A DNA stretch of 6,410 nucleotides from Dehalococcoidia bacterium (GTDB taxonomy: Bacteria > Chloroflexota > Dehalococcoidia > Tepidiformales > Tepidiformaceae). The stretch lies in the NCBI GenBank assembly GCA_009838385.1, contig VXRS01000193.1:1-6410 (forward strand), given 5' to 3'. The position numbers and the translations under genes are program-made. The notes under the pieces were generated by a model. It did no database searches and was not told the origin of the DNA. It saw only the letters and a program-made list of their open reading frames with translations. Below, piece after piece: positions 1-6,033 of this stretch (the first letter of the stretch is position 1; each line of letters opens with the position of its first letter).

Positions 1-210
1 CCCCCACACTTTTTTTTAAATGATAGGGCGACCACCCACATCAACCACTCTCTATTCGTCGGCAGCGTCATATGTGTAAAAGACACCGGGTGAGGGACGG
101 GGTGGGGAAGGCAAACCCATCAATGGCACGCACCGCTTGGGATGCCAGGTTCGTGCGGGCACACACCATTCCTACACCACTGCACACCCATCCAACCCAC
201 TCGCGCCTGG
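1..210. other. AT-richer left-edge stretch without a convincing gene
   Basis: No supportable gene is seen here. The first 60 bases have about 45% G+C by hand count and contain a run of eight T (10-17) flanked by C-rich and A-rich bases. The plus strand of the rest is rich in CACCCA and CACACC words. A minus-strand open frame starting at 71 runs off the left edge, but it covers only about 23 codons, has no Shine-Dalgarno and resembles nothing I recognise. No tRNA arms, long direct repeats or strong hairpins were found by eye. The stretch lies downstream of the restriction gene and could be the edge of an acquired segment. Confidence 0.35.
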
Positions 211-1416
211 TCACCCGACAGGAAACTCCGTGTCCAACAGCCCCCTGACCGCCTCCACTGTGTTCAAACCCTTGGCCGTCAAGATATCGGCTATGTCCTT
301 GCCACAAATGAAGATTATCGGGTGACCATCCTCCCGGACCTCTTCATAGGCCTGCCGTCCTATGGCTGACGTCGTGACCATGACCCCAAATTGGCGATGC
401 CGTATTCGGGAAATCAGTCGTGACACATCGCTCACGCCCACAGAGTTGGACGGCTTCCCGCTCACAGCCGGTCGGTAGCATTTCGCCTCCAAAGCGAACT
501 CAACGTGGACCGGGTCATCCTGGATCCCAAGGCGATATCTACCTACCGCGTCCCGCCCTCCGTCCCTCGAGTAACGGGTGACATGGTCAATGACAGCCTT
601 TGGTTCCTGAAGCGCAAACAGATGGGCGGCGAATCTCTCAAATTCGCGGGGGGATTCCTGAAAATGCCTCCATACCGCGTCGAGGATTGCTCTCTTTTCG
701 CTCGTCTCCGGAACCTGCTGCTCTGGCGACCGAATAGTTGTAGTGCTTTCTGCTTGGAGGACACGATATCGACCTGTGTGAACCCACTCTTTCCACGCGC
801 CAGGAGCATACGGGGACTCCCGGATCCCTTCCGCGAGGTCTCCTATCCAACGCCGGCTGATAGTGGGGGCATCAAGTATCGAGAAGACACTGCGGTAATT
901 TTGAAACCGTTCACCCTTGAACGTCTTCCAGACAGCGACTAGGTCTTCAGTCCCTGGCAACCCCGGAGCCCCCGGGACAGCAAGTCCCCGATATCGGAAA
1001 GATCGGGAACTCCTTTCTGTGCGATGGGCCTCAAAGACGAAAAACGGTGGGATATCCCCTCGACGTGGGGGGTCATGATGGAGCCACGCGAAGACATTCC
1101 GGAGAAGTCTGTTTCCTCCTGGGGATGTCTCATGCAGCTCGTGCCCAGGCTTTTTGTTATCCCCGTAGTACTGAAATCTCCCAGTAGTCGTATCTAGGTA
1201 GTCTGGCCAATCCTGGTCCGCCCCACTTGAATGAAGCACTACGAACCGTTTGGCATCTCCCGTACCGGCCGCGCGAAAGCCGCCCAGGTTACCTATCCCC
1301 GGGAGGAGTTCTGAGAGGGCTTCACCCGCTAACTGCCCACCGGGCTCGCCCTCATAAACCGCATCAACGACCAAGTCGGCTGACTTCAGGTCCCTGTAGG
1401 GAACAACTTTAGCCAT
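211..1416 (-). CDS. AspBHI-like modification-dependent restriction endonuclease (SRA-like N-terminus, Mrr-type nuclease)
   Basis: This 401-residue protein is probably a cytosolic type IV/IIM-like endonuclease that cuts DNA carrying modified cytosine. Residues 1-215 resemble the AspBHI N-terminal, SRA-like base-reading domain: an opening DLVVDAVYEG (14-23), a GIGNLGGFR segment (40-48) and the element TGRFQYYGDNKKPG (78-91). Residues 250-395 form an Mrr-like PD-(D/E)XK nuclease with GGRDAVG (286-292) and EAK (310-312), so D289, E310 and K312 are the likely catalytic set. In the AspBHI family the reader domain binds 5-methylcytosine and the nuclease cuts at a distance. An in-frame ATG exists 24 codons upstream (1488). 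The ATG at 1416 is preferred because GGAAG lies 5 bases before it and the arginine-rich extension looks unlike the family start. No methyltransferase is visible next to it, as expected for a modification-dependent enzyme. G+C (about 50-62% in sampled lines) is well below its neighbours, which points to transfer. The family call is from remembered motifs, and the target base is inferred. Confidence 0.85.
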   Translation of the reverse strand: MAKVVPYRDLKSADLVVDAVYEGEPGGQLAGEALSELLPGIGNLGGFRAAGTGDAKRFVVLHSSGADQDWPDYLDTTTGRFQYYGDNKKPGHELHETSPGGNRLLRNVFAWLHHDPPRRGDIPPFFVFEAHRTERSSRSFRYRGLAVPGAPGLPGTEDLVAVWKTFKGERFQNYRSVFSILDAPTISRRWIGDLAEGIRESPYAPGAWKEWVHTGRYRVLQAESTTTIRSPEQQVPETSEKRAILDAVWRHFQESPREFERFAAHLFALQEPKAVIDHVTRYSRDGGRDAVGRYRLGIQDDPVHVEFALEAKCYRPAVSGKPSNSVGVSDVSRLISRIRHRQFGVMVTTSAIGRQAYEEVREDGHPIIFICGKDIADILTAKGLNTVEAVRGLLDTEFPVG

Positions 1417-1534
1417 AAACGCTTCCGAACAAACCGGCCACTTACAGGCATACACAAGCCTACGGCGCAGGCGGAACCCGGAGCGCATTAGAGCGCCACG
1501 GACTCCCTACAGGGTGCCGGAACTAGTCAACACC

Positions 1535-1572
1535 CTCGCCAAGGATATCTGTCCTGGGTCGAGGAAGGCGAG
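1535..1572 (-). terminator. Candidate stem-loop just after the ROK gene
   Basis: Ten bases past the ROK stop (reading the minus strand) there is a 6-base inverted repeat, CTCGCC / GGCGAG (1567-1572 with 1535-1540). Inside it is a smaller AGGA / TCCT pair. No T-tract follows, so it is not a canonical intrinsic terminator. It may slow or end ROK transcription before the restriction gene, or it may be chance in GC-rich DNA. Confidence 0.22.
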
Positions 1573-1581
1573 TAGCCGCCC

Positions 1582-2523
1582 TTACCCAGCTAAGGCGACG
1601 GCAGCGGCTCCCAGGAGGCCGGCGTCCTCGCCGAGGGTGCTGGTGCGGATGGGGGTGTTGGCGGCGGGGCCGTAGGCGAGGGAGGCCATGGCAGCGCGGA
1701 GGGGGTCGAGGAGGAAGTCGCCCATGCCGAGGAGGCCGCCGGAGAGGGTGACGACGTCGGGGTTGAGGATGTTGACGATGCTGCCGAGGCCGATGCCGAT
1801 GGAGTGACCGCCGTTGCGGATCTCGGCGATGGCGGGGGCTTCGCCGCGGCGGGCGGCCTCGGCGAGGTGGCCGGCAGTAGCGGGCTGGCCGGCGGCGATC
1901 TCGGCGAGGATGGGCGCCGAGCCGGACTCGACGAGGCGCTGGGCGCGCCGCCCGAAGGCGACGCCTCCGGCGGTCGCCTCAAGGCAGCCGCGGGCACCGC
2001 AGCCGCAAGGCGGCCCGGCGGGGTCGAGCACGATATGGCCGATCTCGCCGGCGAGCCCCTGGGCGCCCCGGTAGAGGCGGCCATCGATGACGAGCCCGCC
2101 GCCGATTCCTGTCCCGAGGGTGGCGTGGAGGATGTGCCGCGTGCCGCGTCCGGCGCCAAAGCGGTGCTCGCCCAGGGCGGCGGCGGAGGCGTCATTCTCG
2201 ATGGAGACGGGGATGCCGAGGCGCTCGGAGAGGGGCCCGGTCAGGGAGAGGTTGCGGAAGGCTGGGATGTTCGGGGAGACCATGACGATGCCGCGGCCGG
2301 CGTCGATGAGGCCGGCGACGGCGAGGGAGGCGGCCACCGGGGGGTCTTCGCCGCGGTCGCGAACCTCCGCCAGGAGGTCGCCGATGCGCTCGAGGACGGC
2401 CTCCGGAGAGGTGTCGGCGGGGGTGCTCACCTCCTGGCGAACGAGCACCTCACCAGCTTCGCTGACGAGGGCGGCGCGCAGGTTCGTCCCGCCGAAGTCG
2501 CCGGCGATAACGGTCCGGGCCAT
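1582..2523 (-). CDS. ROK-family sugar kinase, probable glucokinase
   Basis: This 313-residue protein is a cytosolic ATP-dependent sugar kinase of the ROK family, most likely phosphorylating glucose to glucose 6-phosphate. The phosphate-1 loop DFGGTNLR spans residues 9-16. The sugar-binding and catalytic stretch ENDASAAALGE (109-119) supplies the general base D111. LGTGIGGGLVIDG (136-148) is the ATP-binding glycine motif. EIGH (160-163) and CGCGARGC (173-180) give the His and three Cys (H163, C173, C175, C180) of the structural zinc site. The length is normal and there is no N-terminal winged helix, so this is a kinase rather than a NagC-type repressor. The ATG at 2523 starts directly at the conserved N-terminus; upstream in-frame ATGs would add an unrelated tail running into the divergent gene. 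No Shine-Dalgarno is visible, but TACAGT lies 7 bases upstream, suggesting a leaderless mRNA. N-acetylglucosamine or mannose kinase activity cannot be excluded by sight. Confidence 0.9.
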   Translation of the reverse strand: MARTVIAGDFGGTNLRAALVSEAGEVLVRQEVSTPADTSPEAVLERIGDLLAEVRDRGEDPPVAASLAVAGLIDAGRGIVMVSPNIPAFRNLSLTGPLSERLGIPVSIENDASAAALGEHRFGAGRGTRHILHATLGTGIGGGLVIDGRLYRGAQGLAGEIGHIVLDPAGPPCGCGARGCLEATAGGVAFGRRAQRLVESGSAPILAEIAAGQPATAGHLAEAARRGEAPAIAEIRNGGHSIGIGLGSIVNILNPDVVTLSGGLLGMGDFLLDPLRAAMASLAYGPAANTPIRTSTLGEDAGLLGAAAVALAG

Positions 2524-2530
2524 GTCTCGC

Positions 2531-2536
2531 ACTGTA
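2531..2536 (-). promoter_or_regulatory. Putative -10 element of the ROK kinase gene (leaderless geometry)
   Basis: TACAGT on the minus strand fits a TANNNT -10 hexamer. It ends 7 bases before the ROK ATG at 2523, which would place transcription initiation at or next to the start codon. No convincing -35 hexamer is seen 17-18 bases upstream, and no Shine-Dalgarno lies before the ATG. The same hexamer occurs in similar geometry before the yihY gene. Confidence 0.4.
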
Positions 2537-2590
2537 CGCGAGGCCGGTCTTTCGCTGGACAGGCCCCACTTCCGCCCGCACCCTGCGCGC

Positions 2591-3010
2591 ATGGAGGCGT
2601 GGCAGGAGCGTCTGCTGGAGGACGAGCGGTCGGGCGTGCTCGGCACGATCGCGCGCAGCGGCCTGCCGCAGCTCGTGCCGGTGTGCTTTGCGCTGGTCGA
2701 GGGGGCAATCGCCATCGCGATCGACGAGAAGCCCAAGCGGGGCGTGACCCTGGCCCGCGTTCGCAACATCGAGCGCGACCCGCGCGCGACGCTGCTCGTC
2801 GACCACTACGAGGAGCGCTGGGAGCAGCTCGCGTGGCTGCGCCTCGAAGGCGACGCGGAGGTGCTCCAACGTGGCGATGAGTGGCCGGACGCGCTCGACG
2901 CACTGCGCCGCCGGTACCCGCGCTACCGGGCGATGGCGCTGGAGTCGCTACCGCTCATCCGGCTGCGGCCTGCACGCGTGGTCGGCTGGCGCTGGCAGGA
3001 TTCGGACTAA
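2591..3010 (+). CDS. PPOX-class probable F420-dependent protein, Rv0121-like
   Basis: This 139-residue split-barrel protein belongs to the pyridoxamine 5'-phosphate oxidase-like superfamily and most resembles the Rv0121 (TIGR03668-type) group thought to bind coenzyme F420. Typical segments are the first strands GVLGTIARSGLPQLVPVCFA (15-34), DEKPKR (45-50), VRNIERDP (57-64) and the diagnostic LLVDHYEERWEQLAWLR (68-84). The protein closes with IRLRPARVVGWRW (123-135). Its substrate is unknown; relatives reduce unsaturated or activated ring compounds using F420H2. The start is uncertain. The ATG at 2591 gives the usual short N-terminus before the first strand but has no Shine-Dalgarno. An in-frame ATG at 2522 would add 23 residues and overlap the divergent ROK start inside a shared CATG. 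The gene lies 36 bases ahead of a second F420-type gene, so the two are probably co-transcribed. Confidence 0.82.
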   Translation: MEAWQERLLEDERSGVLGTIARSGLPQLVPVCFALVEGAIAIAIDEKPKRGVTLARVRNIERDPRATLLVDHYEERWEQLAWLRLEGDAEVLQRGDEWPDALDALRRRYPRYRAMALESLPLIRLRPARVVGWRWQDSD

Positions 3011-3019
3011 TCACGCTCA

Positions 3020-3032
3020 CGCCTGAGAGGCG
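3020..3032 (+). other. Small perfect hairpin between the two F420-type genes
   Basis: CGCCT-GAG-AGGCG forms a 5-base-pair stem with a 3-base loop, centred in the 36-base gap. It sits 8 bases ahead of the Shine-Dalgarno-like GGGAGAG of the downstream gene. There is no T-tract, so it is not a terminator. It could protect the downstream mRNA end or tune translation, or be chance. Confidence 0.25.
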
Positions 3033-3046
3033 AACGGGAGAGACGG

Positions 3047-4006
3047 ATGCGAATCGGACTGATGATCGAGGGACAGAACGACCTGACGTGGGAGCGGTGG
3101 CTGCACATCGCCAACCTGACGGAGCGGCTGGGGTTCGCCTCGCTGTTCCGTTCGGACCACTACTTCACGGGGAACCGTCAGCTGCAGTCGCTGGAGACGT
3201 GGCTGTCGTTCGCGGCGATCGCGCGCGAGCCGCACTCGTACCGGTTCGGGGCGCTGGTCACGCCGATCACGTTCCGGCGGCCGGTGAACGACGCGCGCAT
3301 GGCCGCGCAGGTCGACCTGTTGAGCGGGGGGCGCTTCGTGATGGGGCTGGGTGCGGGCTGGAACGAGGCTGAGCACCGGGCCTACGGCATCCCCTTCCCA
3401 GCGACGAAGGAGCGGTTCGACCGGCTAGACGAGGCGGTACGGCTGATGCGGGCGCTGTGGACGGAGCAGCCCGCGTCGTTCGAGGGGCGCTTCTACCGGC
3501 TGGATGAAGCGGGGTACAAGTCGCAGCCGGCGCCGGGGCGCCCGCCGCTCCTGATCGGCGGGGCGGGAGAACGACGCACGCTACGGATCGCGGCCGAGCA
3601 CGCTGACGAATGGAACTGCGTGACGGTGACGGAGCCGGAGGGGTACGCGCACAAGGTGCAGGTGCTGGAGCGGCACTGCGAGGACGTGGGCCGCGACCCG
3701 TCGACGATCGCGCGGTCGATGATGGTGTTCCCCATCGCGGGGCCGAACGAGCGCACGATCAGCGCCATCGCGTCGAAGACGATGGCGCACTTCAGCCTGG
3801 ACCCGGAGGCGTCGCCGCGGGTGATGATCGAGCGGATGGAGGGGAAGGGCATCCTCAGCGGGACGACGGACGAGGTGGTCGAGAAGCTGGGGAAGCTGGC
3901 CGAGCTGGGGCTGGAAGAGATGGTCCTCCAGCACATCGACTTCGACTCGGACGAGGGGCCGGAGTACTTCGCCTCCGAGATCGCGCCGCAGGTGGCGGAC
4001 CTCTAG
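3047..4006 (+). CDS. LLM-class F420-dependent oxidoreductase, Rv1855c-like
   Basis: This 319-residue protein has the TIM-barrel fold of luciferase-like oxidoreductases and is probably F420-dependent, transferring hydride between F420 and an unknown organic substrate in the cytosol. Seen in the sequence: MRIGLMIEGQ at the N-terminus, then SDHYF (36-40), LVTPITFRRP (70-79), the family signature LSGGRFVMGLGAGWNEAE (92-109), KERFDRLDEAVRLM (121-134), PPLLIGGAGERRTLR (166-180) and the C-terminal GTTDEVVEKLGKLAELG. This pattern matches the Rv1855c-type (TIGR03560) group rather than bacterial luciferase proper. The length is normal. GGGAGAG lies 5 bases before the ATG at 3047 and supports this start. 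The gene follows the PPOX-like gene by 36 bases on the same strand. Its TAG stop shares the palindrome CTAG with the stop of the convergent tlpA-like gene. FMN use, as in alkanal monooxygenases, is less likely but possible. Confidence 0.9.
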   Translation: MRIGLMIEGQNDLTWERWLHIANLTERLGFASLFRSDHYFTGNRQLQSLETWLSFAAIAREPHSYRFGALVTPITFRRPVNDARMAAQVDLLSGGRFVMGLGAGWNEAEHRAYGIPFPATKERFDRLDEAVRLMRALWTEQPASFEGRFYRLDEAGYKSQPAPGRPPLLIGGAGERRTLRIAAEHADEWNCVTVTEPEGYAHKVQVLERHCEDVGRDPSTIARSMMVFPIAGPNERTISAIASKTMAHFSLDPEASPRVMIERMEGKGILSGTTDEVVEKLGKLAELGLEEMVLQHIDFDSDEGPEYFASEIAPQVADL

Positions 4007-4656
4007 GGGTCCTCCGGCTCGTAGGTGACGCCGATCCGGGCGAGCTCCTCGACCAGCACTTCTTCCACGATGAGGCCCGCGCCCATGGAGCGGACGATGC
4101 CGTCGGCATCGATGAAGAAGGTGGTCGGCATGCCCTGAATGCGGTAGTGCACGGCGATCTCGCCCTCGGTGTCGAGCAGGGCGGGGTACTTCGCCACGAA
4201 GACATCGAGGAGCCCGGCCGCCTGGGCCGCGTCCTCCTGCAGGTTCACACCGAGGAACACGACCTCGCCGTCGAGCGCCTCGTACGCCTTCTGGAAATCG
4301 GGGATCTCCCGCTTGCAGGGGCCGCACCAGCTCGCATACCAGTTCAGGACGACGGGCGTACCGCGGAAGTCGGAGAGGCGCACGATGCGCTCGGGGTCGC
4401 GCGCGTTCGCGAGGGCGAAGTCGGGCGCGAGCTTGCCAACCTCGGGAGCGTGGTCGTCGATGACTCCCACGTCGAGACCGGGGGTTCCCAGCAGCTCGGG
4501 TCGGTCAAGCTGGAGGGGGGCTGCCGCCTGGTCGCCCTCGTCGCCACCGAAGGCGAAGAGCCAGACAACCAGCACGGCGACCGCGACCACGACGATCCCG
4601 AGCACGGCATAGCCGCCGTAGCGCCGCATGGGCCCCGGGGTCTCGCCTTCAGTCAT
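4003..4656 (-). CDS. TlpA/ResA-like membrane-anchored thioredoxin-fold protein
   Basis: This 217-residue thiol-disulfide oxidoreductase has its catalytic domain outside the cytoplasmic membrane. Residues 1-15 are a short cytosolic tail with RR at 11-12. A strongly hydrophobic helix at 16-37 acts as an uncleaved anchor; there is no lipobox cysteine. A linker of about 38 residues leads to the AhpC/TSA-Redoxin-type domain (from APDFAL, 77-82). The active site is WCGPC (110-114, C111 and C114) and the cis-proline loop is GMPTTF (175-180, P177). The likely role is reducing or isomerising disulfides of extracytoplasmic proteins, for instance during cytochrome c maturation; no cytochrome gene is in view. 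GAGGTG lies 5 bases before the ATG at 4656 and supports this start over the internal ATG at codon 10. The yihY-like gene lies 80 bases upstream on the same strand, so co-transcription is possible. Confidence 0.9.
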   Translation of the reverse strand: MTEGETPGPMRRYGGYAVLGIVVVAVAVLVVWLFAFGGDEGDQAAAPLQLDRPELLGTPGLDVGVIDDHAPEVGKLAPDFALANARDPERIVRLSDFRGTPVVLNWYASWCGPCKREIPDFQKAYEALDGEVVFLGVNLQEDAAQAAGLLDVFVAKYPALLDTEGEIAVHYRIQGMPTTFFIDADGIVRSMGAGLIVEEVLVEELARIGVTYEPEDP

Positions 4657-4736
4657 CGGTCACCTCGCCGGCCCTATGGTGTCACTGCCACCCGTCTGGT
4701 GCGAAGGGGGATGGCAAGGCGGGGTAAGCGCGCGGC

Positions 4737-5720
4737 TCAAGGAGGGGTCTCGTCGGGTGCGGGTTCTTCCCGTCGCGGCTCCTCGTCACGGTGAAAGACG
4801 AGGCTGCGGAGAGCGCGCACAACGAGTTCGCGTGCGGTGAGCCGGGGCAGGCCCGGCGGGCGGTCGAATTCGCCGTGGGAGACGCGTGGGTAGGTGGCGG
4901 AAACCTCCGCGCCGAGCAGGAGCGTGTTCGCGCTGAGGAAGACGAGAAAGAGGAAGGCGGCCACGGCGCCGAGCGAGCCGAAGATGAGGTCGTAACGGCC
5001 GAAGTGCTCGAGGAAGATGCCGAAGGCCAGCTTGACCGTCTCGAAGAGCACGGCCGCCAGGAGGGCGCCCGGCCAGACGTGGTCGAGACGCACGTGCCGG
5101 GCGGGGATGAGCCAGTAGAGGAGTGCGAACGCAACGAACGACACGGCGGCCGGGACGATGAAGGCAGCGATGGCCCAGCCGAATCCGAGCGCCTGCGCAA
5201 GGTCCCCGAGCACGGCGGTGTCGTCGATGCCCTCGCGGGCGACGCGGAGGGTCGTCGTAGCTCCGAGGGAGGCGAGGAAGATGATGCCGAGCAGGGCCAT
5301 CATGCCGAAGTCGACGAGCTTCTGGCGGACGAAGGGGCGCCGCCCAGAGAGGTCGAAGGCGATATCGAGGGAGCGACGGATGACCCCAAACATGGCGCTC
5401 GCGGTCCAGGCCAGCACCGCCAGACCGAGGAGGCCGAGAACGCTGCTGGATGCGCCCGTGATCTCCTGGACGGCGTCCTCGACGTTCCCGGCTCCCTCCG
5501 CATCGACGGGCAGGAGGCCAGTGAGCTCCTCGACGAGCCGGCGCTCGATGTCGCCGTCCTGGAGGATGAGTCCGAGGATGCCGATGGAGACGATGACGAG
5601 GGGAAAGAGGGAGAAGAGGACGTAGTAGGAGATGGCGGCGGCCATCTGCGGGCAGTTGTCATCGAGGAACCCGAAGATGGAGTGCTTGAGCAGCAGCCAG
5701 AGGCGCCGGGGGGACAGCAT
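4737..5720 (-). CDS. YihY/BrkB-family integral membrane protein
   Basis: This 327-residue inner-membrane protein belongs to the YihY/virulence factor BrkB family, whose transport or envelope role is unsettled; older RNase BN naming is wrong. Six hydrophobic segments lie near residues 29-52, 94-114, 139-157, 183-206, 216-238 and 248-270. Family landmarks are AAAISYYVLFSLFPL (27-41), the LIPARHVRLDHVWPGALLA stretch (204-222), and FGSLGAVAAFLFLVFLSANT followed by LLLGAEVSATYP (247-278). The C-terminal 45 residues are hydrophilic and charged, probably cytosolic. The ATG at 5720 is preferred. A longer in-frame start at 5822 would add 34 residues unlike the family and overlap the divergent hicB start. 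GGAAG lies only 3 bases before the ATG, close for a Shine-Dalgarno, while TACAGT 8 bases upstream suggests a leaderless message. Confidence 0.9.
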   Translation of the reverse strand: MLSPRRLWLLLKHSIFGFLDDNCPQMAAAISYYVLFSLFPLVIVSIGILGLILQDGDIERRLVEELTGLLPVDAEGAGNVEDAVQEITGASSSVLGLLGLAVLAWTASAMFGVIRRSLDIAFDLSGRRPFVRQKLVDFGMMALLGIIFLASLGATTTLRVAREGIDDTAVLGDLAQALGFGWAIAAFIVPAAVSFVAFALLYWLIPARHVRLDHVWPGALLAAVLFETVKLAFGIFLEHFGRYDLIFGSLGAVAAFLFLVFLSANTLLLGAEVSATYPRVSHGEFDRPPGLPRLTARELVVRALRSLVFHRDEEPRREEPAPDETPP

Positions 5721-5728
5721 CGACTTCC

Positions 5729-5758
5729 ACTGTAGGCGGGGGGAGAAGCGCGGGCCAA
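5729..5758 (-). promoter_or_regulatory. Putative yihY promoter (TTGGCC - 18 - TACAGT)
   Basis: On the minus strand, TTGGCC (5758-5753) and TACAGT (5734-5729) are separated by 18 bases, resembling a sigma-70-type -35/-10 pair. The -10 ends 8 bases before the ATG at 5720, so the transcript would begin at or very near the start codon. The -35 lies within the control region shared with divergent hicB. Confidence 0.38.
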
Positions 5759-5767
5759 CGCGTCCGG

Positions 5768-5776
5768 TGCTACAGT
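5768..5776 (+). promoter_or_regulatory. Putative extended -10 promoter of hicBA
   Basis: TGC-TACAGT matches an extended -10 element (TGN followed by TANNNT) on the plus strand. No -35 hexamer is evident, as is common for extended -10 promoters. Initiation near 5783 would give a leader of about 26 bases containing GAGG 7 bases before the hicB GTG. The element sits about 37 bases from the divergent yihY -10, so occupancy of one promoter could affect the other. Confidence 0.38.
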
Positions 5777-5808
5777 GAAGCTCCGACAACGAGGCGCGAG
5801 GCGACACG

Positions 5809-6033
5809 GTGACGTCCGTCAAGTCCGAGATTATCTTCGAAGTCAGCCAAGACGAAGTCGATGGCGGGTACTCGGCCAGCGCTGTGGGCTACGGCATCCA
5901 CACGCAGGGGGAAACGCTCGAAGAGGTGCGCGCGAACGTCCGCGACGCCGTGGAGTGTTACTTCGATGAGACGATGGAGCGTCCCGGGCTGATCCGCCTG
6001 CACTACGTGCGCGACGAAGTCCTCGCGCTGTGA
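5809..6033 (+). CDS. hicB: HicB-like antitoxin, minimal single-domain form
   Basis: This 74-residue protein is a HicB-type antitoxin that should bind and neutralise HicA. It shows the partial RNase H-like fold: a first strand KSEIIFEVS (5-13), GGYSASAVGYGIHTQGET (19-36) and the helix LEEVRANVRDAVECYF (37-52), then a closing strand IRLHYVRDEVLAL. Nothing follows that could be a ribbon-helix-helix or helix-turn-helix domain, so direct autoregulation by DNA binding, as in longer HicB proteins, is doubtful. The start is the GTG at 5809, with GAGG 7 bases upstream. The stop overlaps the next start in GTGA, so antitoxin precedes toxin and the two are translationally coupled. Small proteins of this type have sometimes been labelled as 2-oxoisovalerate dehydrogenase subunits in databases; that name does not fit a 74-residue HicB fold. 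Confidence 0.82.
   Translation: MTSVKSEIIFEVSQDEVDGGYSASAVGYGIHTQGETLEEVRANVRDAVECYFDETMERPGLIRLHYVRDEVLAL

Noticed and set aside
1..210. tRNA, CRISPR array or attachment site at the low-G+C left edge
   Set aside because: No GGTTCGA-type T-arm, no regularly spaced repeats and no duplicated segment elsewhere in the window could be found by eye.
505..942. A 145-codon plus-strand open frame opposite the restriction gene
   Set aside because: It has no recognised motif and no Shine-Dalgarno, and it lies wholly opposite a gene with both SRA-like and Mrr motifs.
1417..1488. A 24-codon N-terminal extension of the restriction endonuclease (ATG at 1488)
   Set aside because: The ATG at 1416 has GGAAG 5 bases upstream and begins at the family-like N-terminus; the extension is arginine- and cysteine-rich and looks like untranslated leader.
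1511..1536. Inverted repeat AGGGTG / CACCCT with a 14-base loop, considered as a terminator or operator
   Set aside because: The stem is only 6 pairs and cannot be extended, there is no T-tract, and such repeats are frequent by chance in this composition.
1804..2880. A 358-codon plus-strand open frame opposite the ROK gene
   Set aside because: It is a by-product of high G+C on the strand opposite a strongly conserved kinase. The translation is Gly/Ala/Asp-rich low complexity with no recognisable motif, and it also overlaps the PPOX-like gene out of frame.
3610..4794. A 394-codon plus-strand open frame across the LLM gene and opposite the TlpA-like gene
   Set aside because: It runs across two well-supported genes in other frames, and its composition (Arg/Gly/Asp/His-rich) is that of a shadow frame.
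4791..5735. A 314-codon Glu/Asp-rich plus-strand open frame opposite yihY
   Set aside because: The acidic composition is what results from reading opposite a hydrophobic membrane-protein gene; yihY itself has clear family motifs.
5721..5822. A 34-codon N-terminal extension of YihY
   Set aside because: It would overlap the hicB start and the shared promoter region, and the added residues do not resemble the family's short cytosolic N-terminus.
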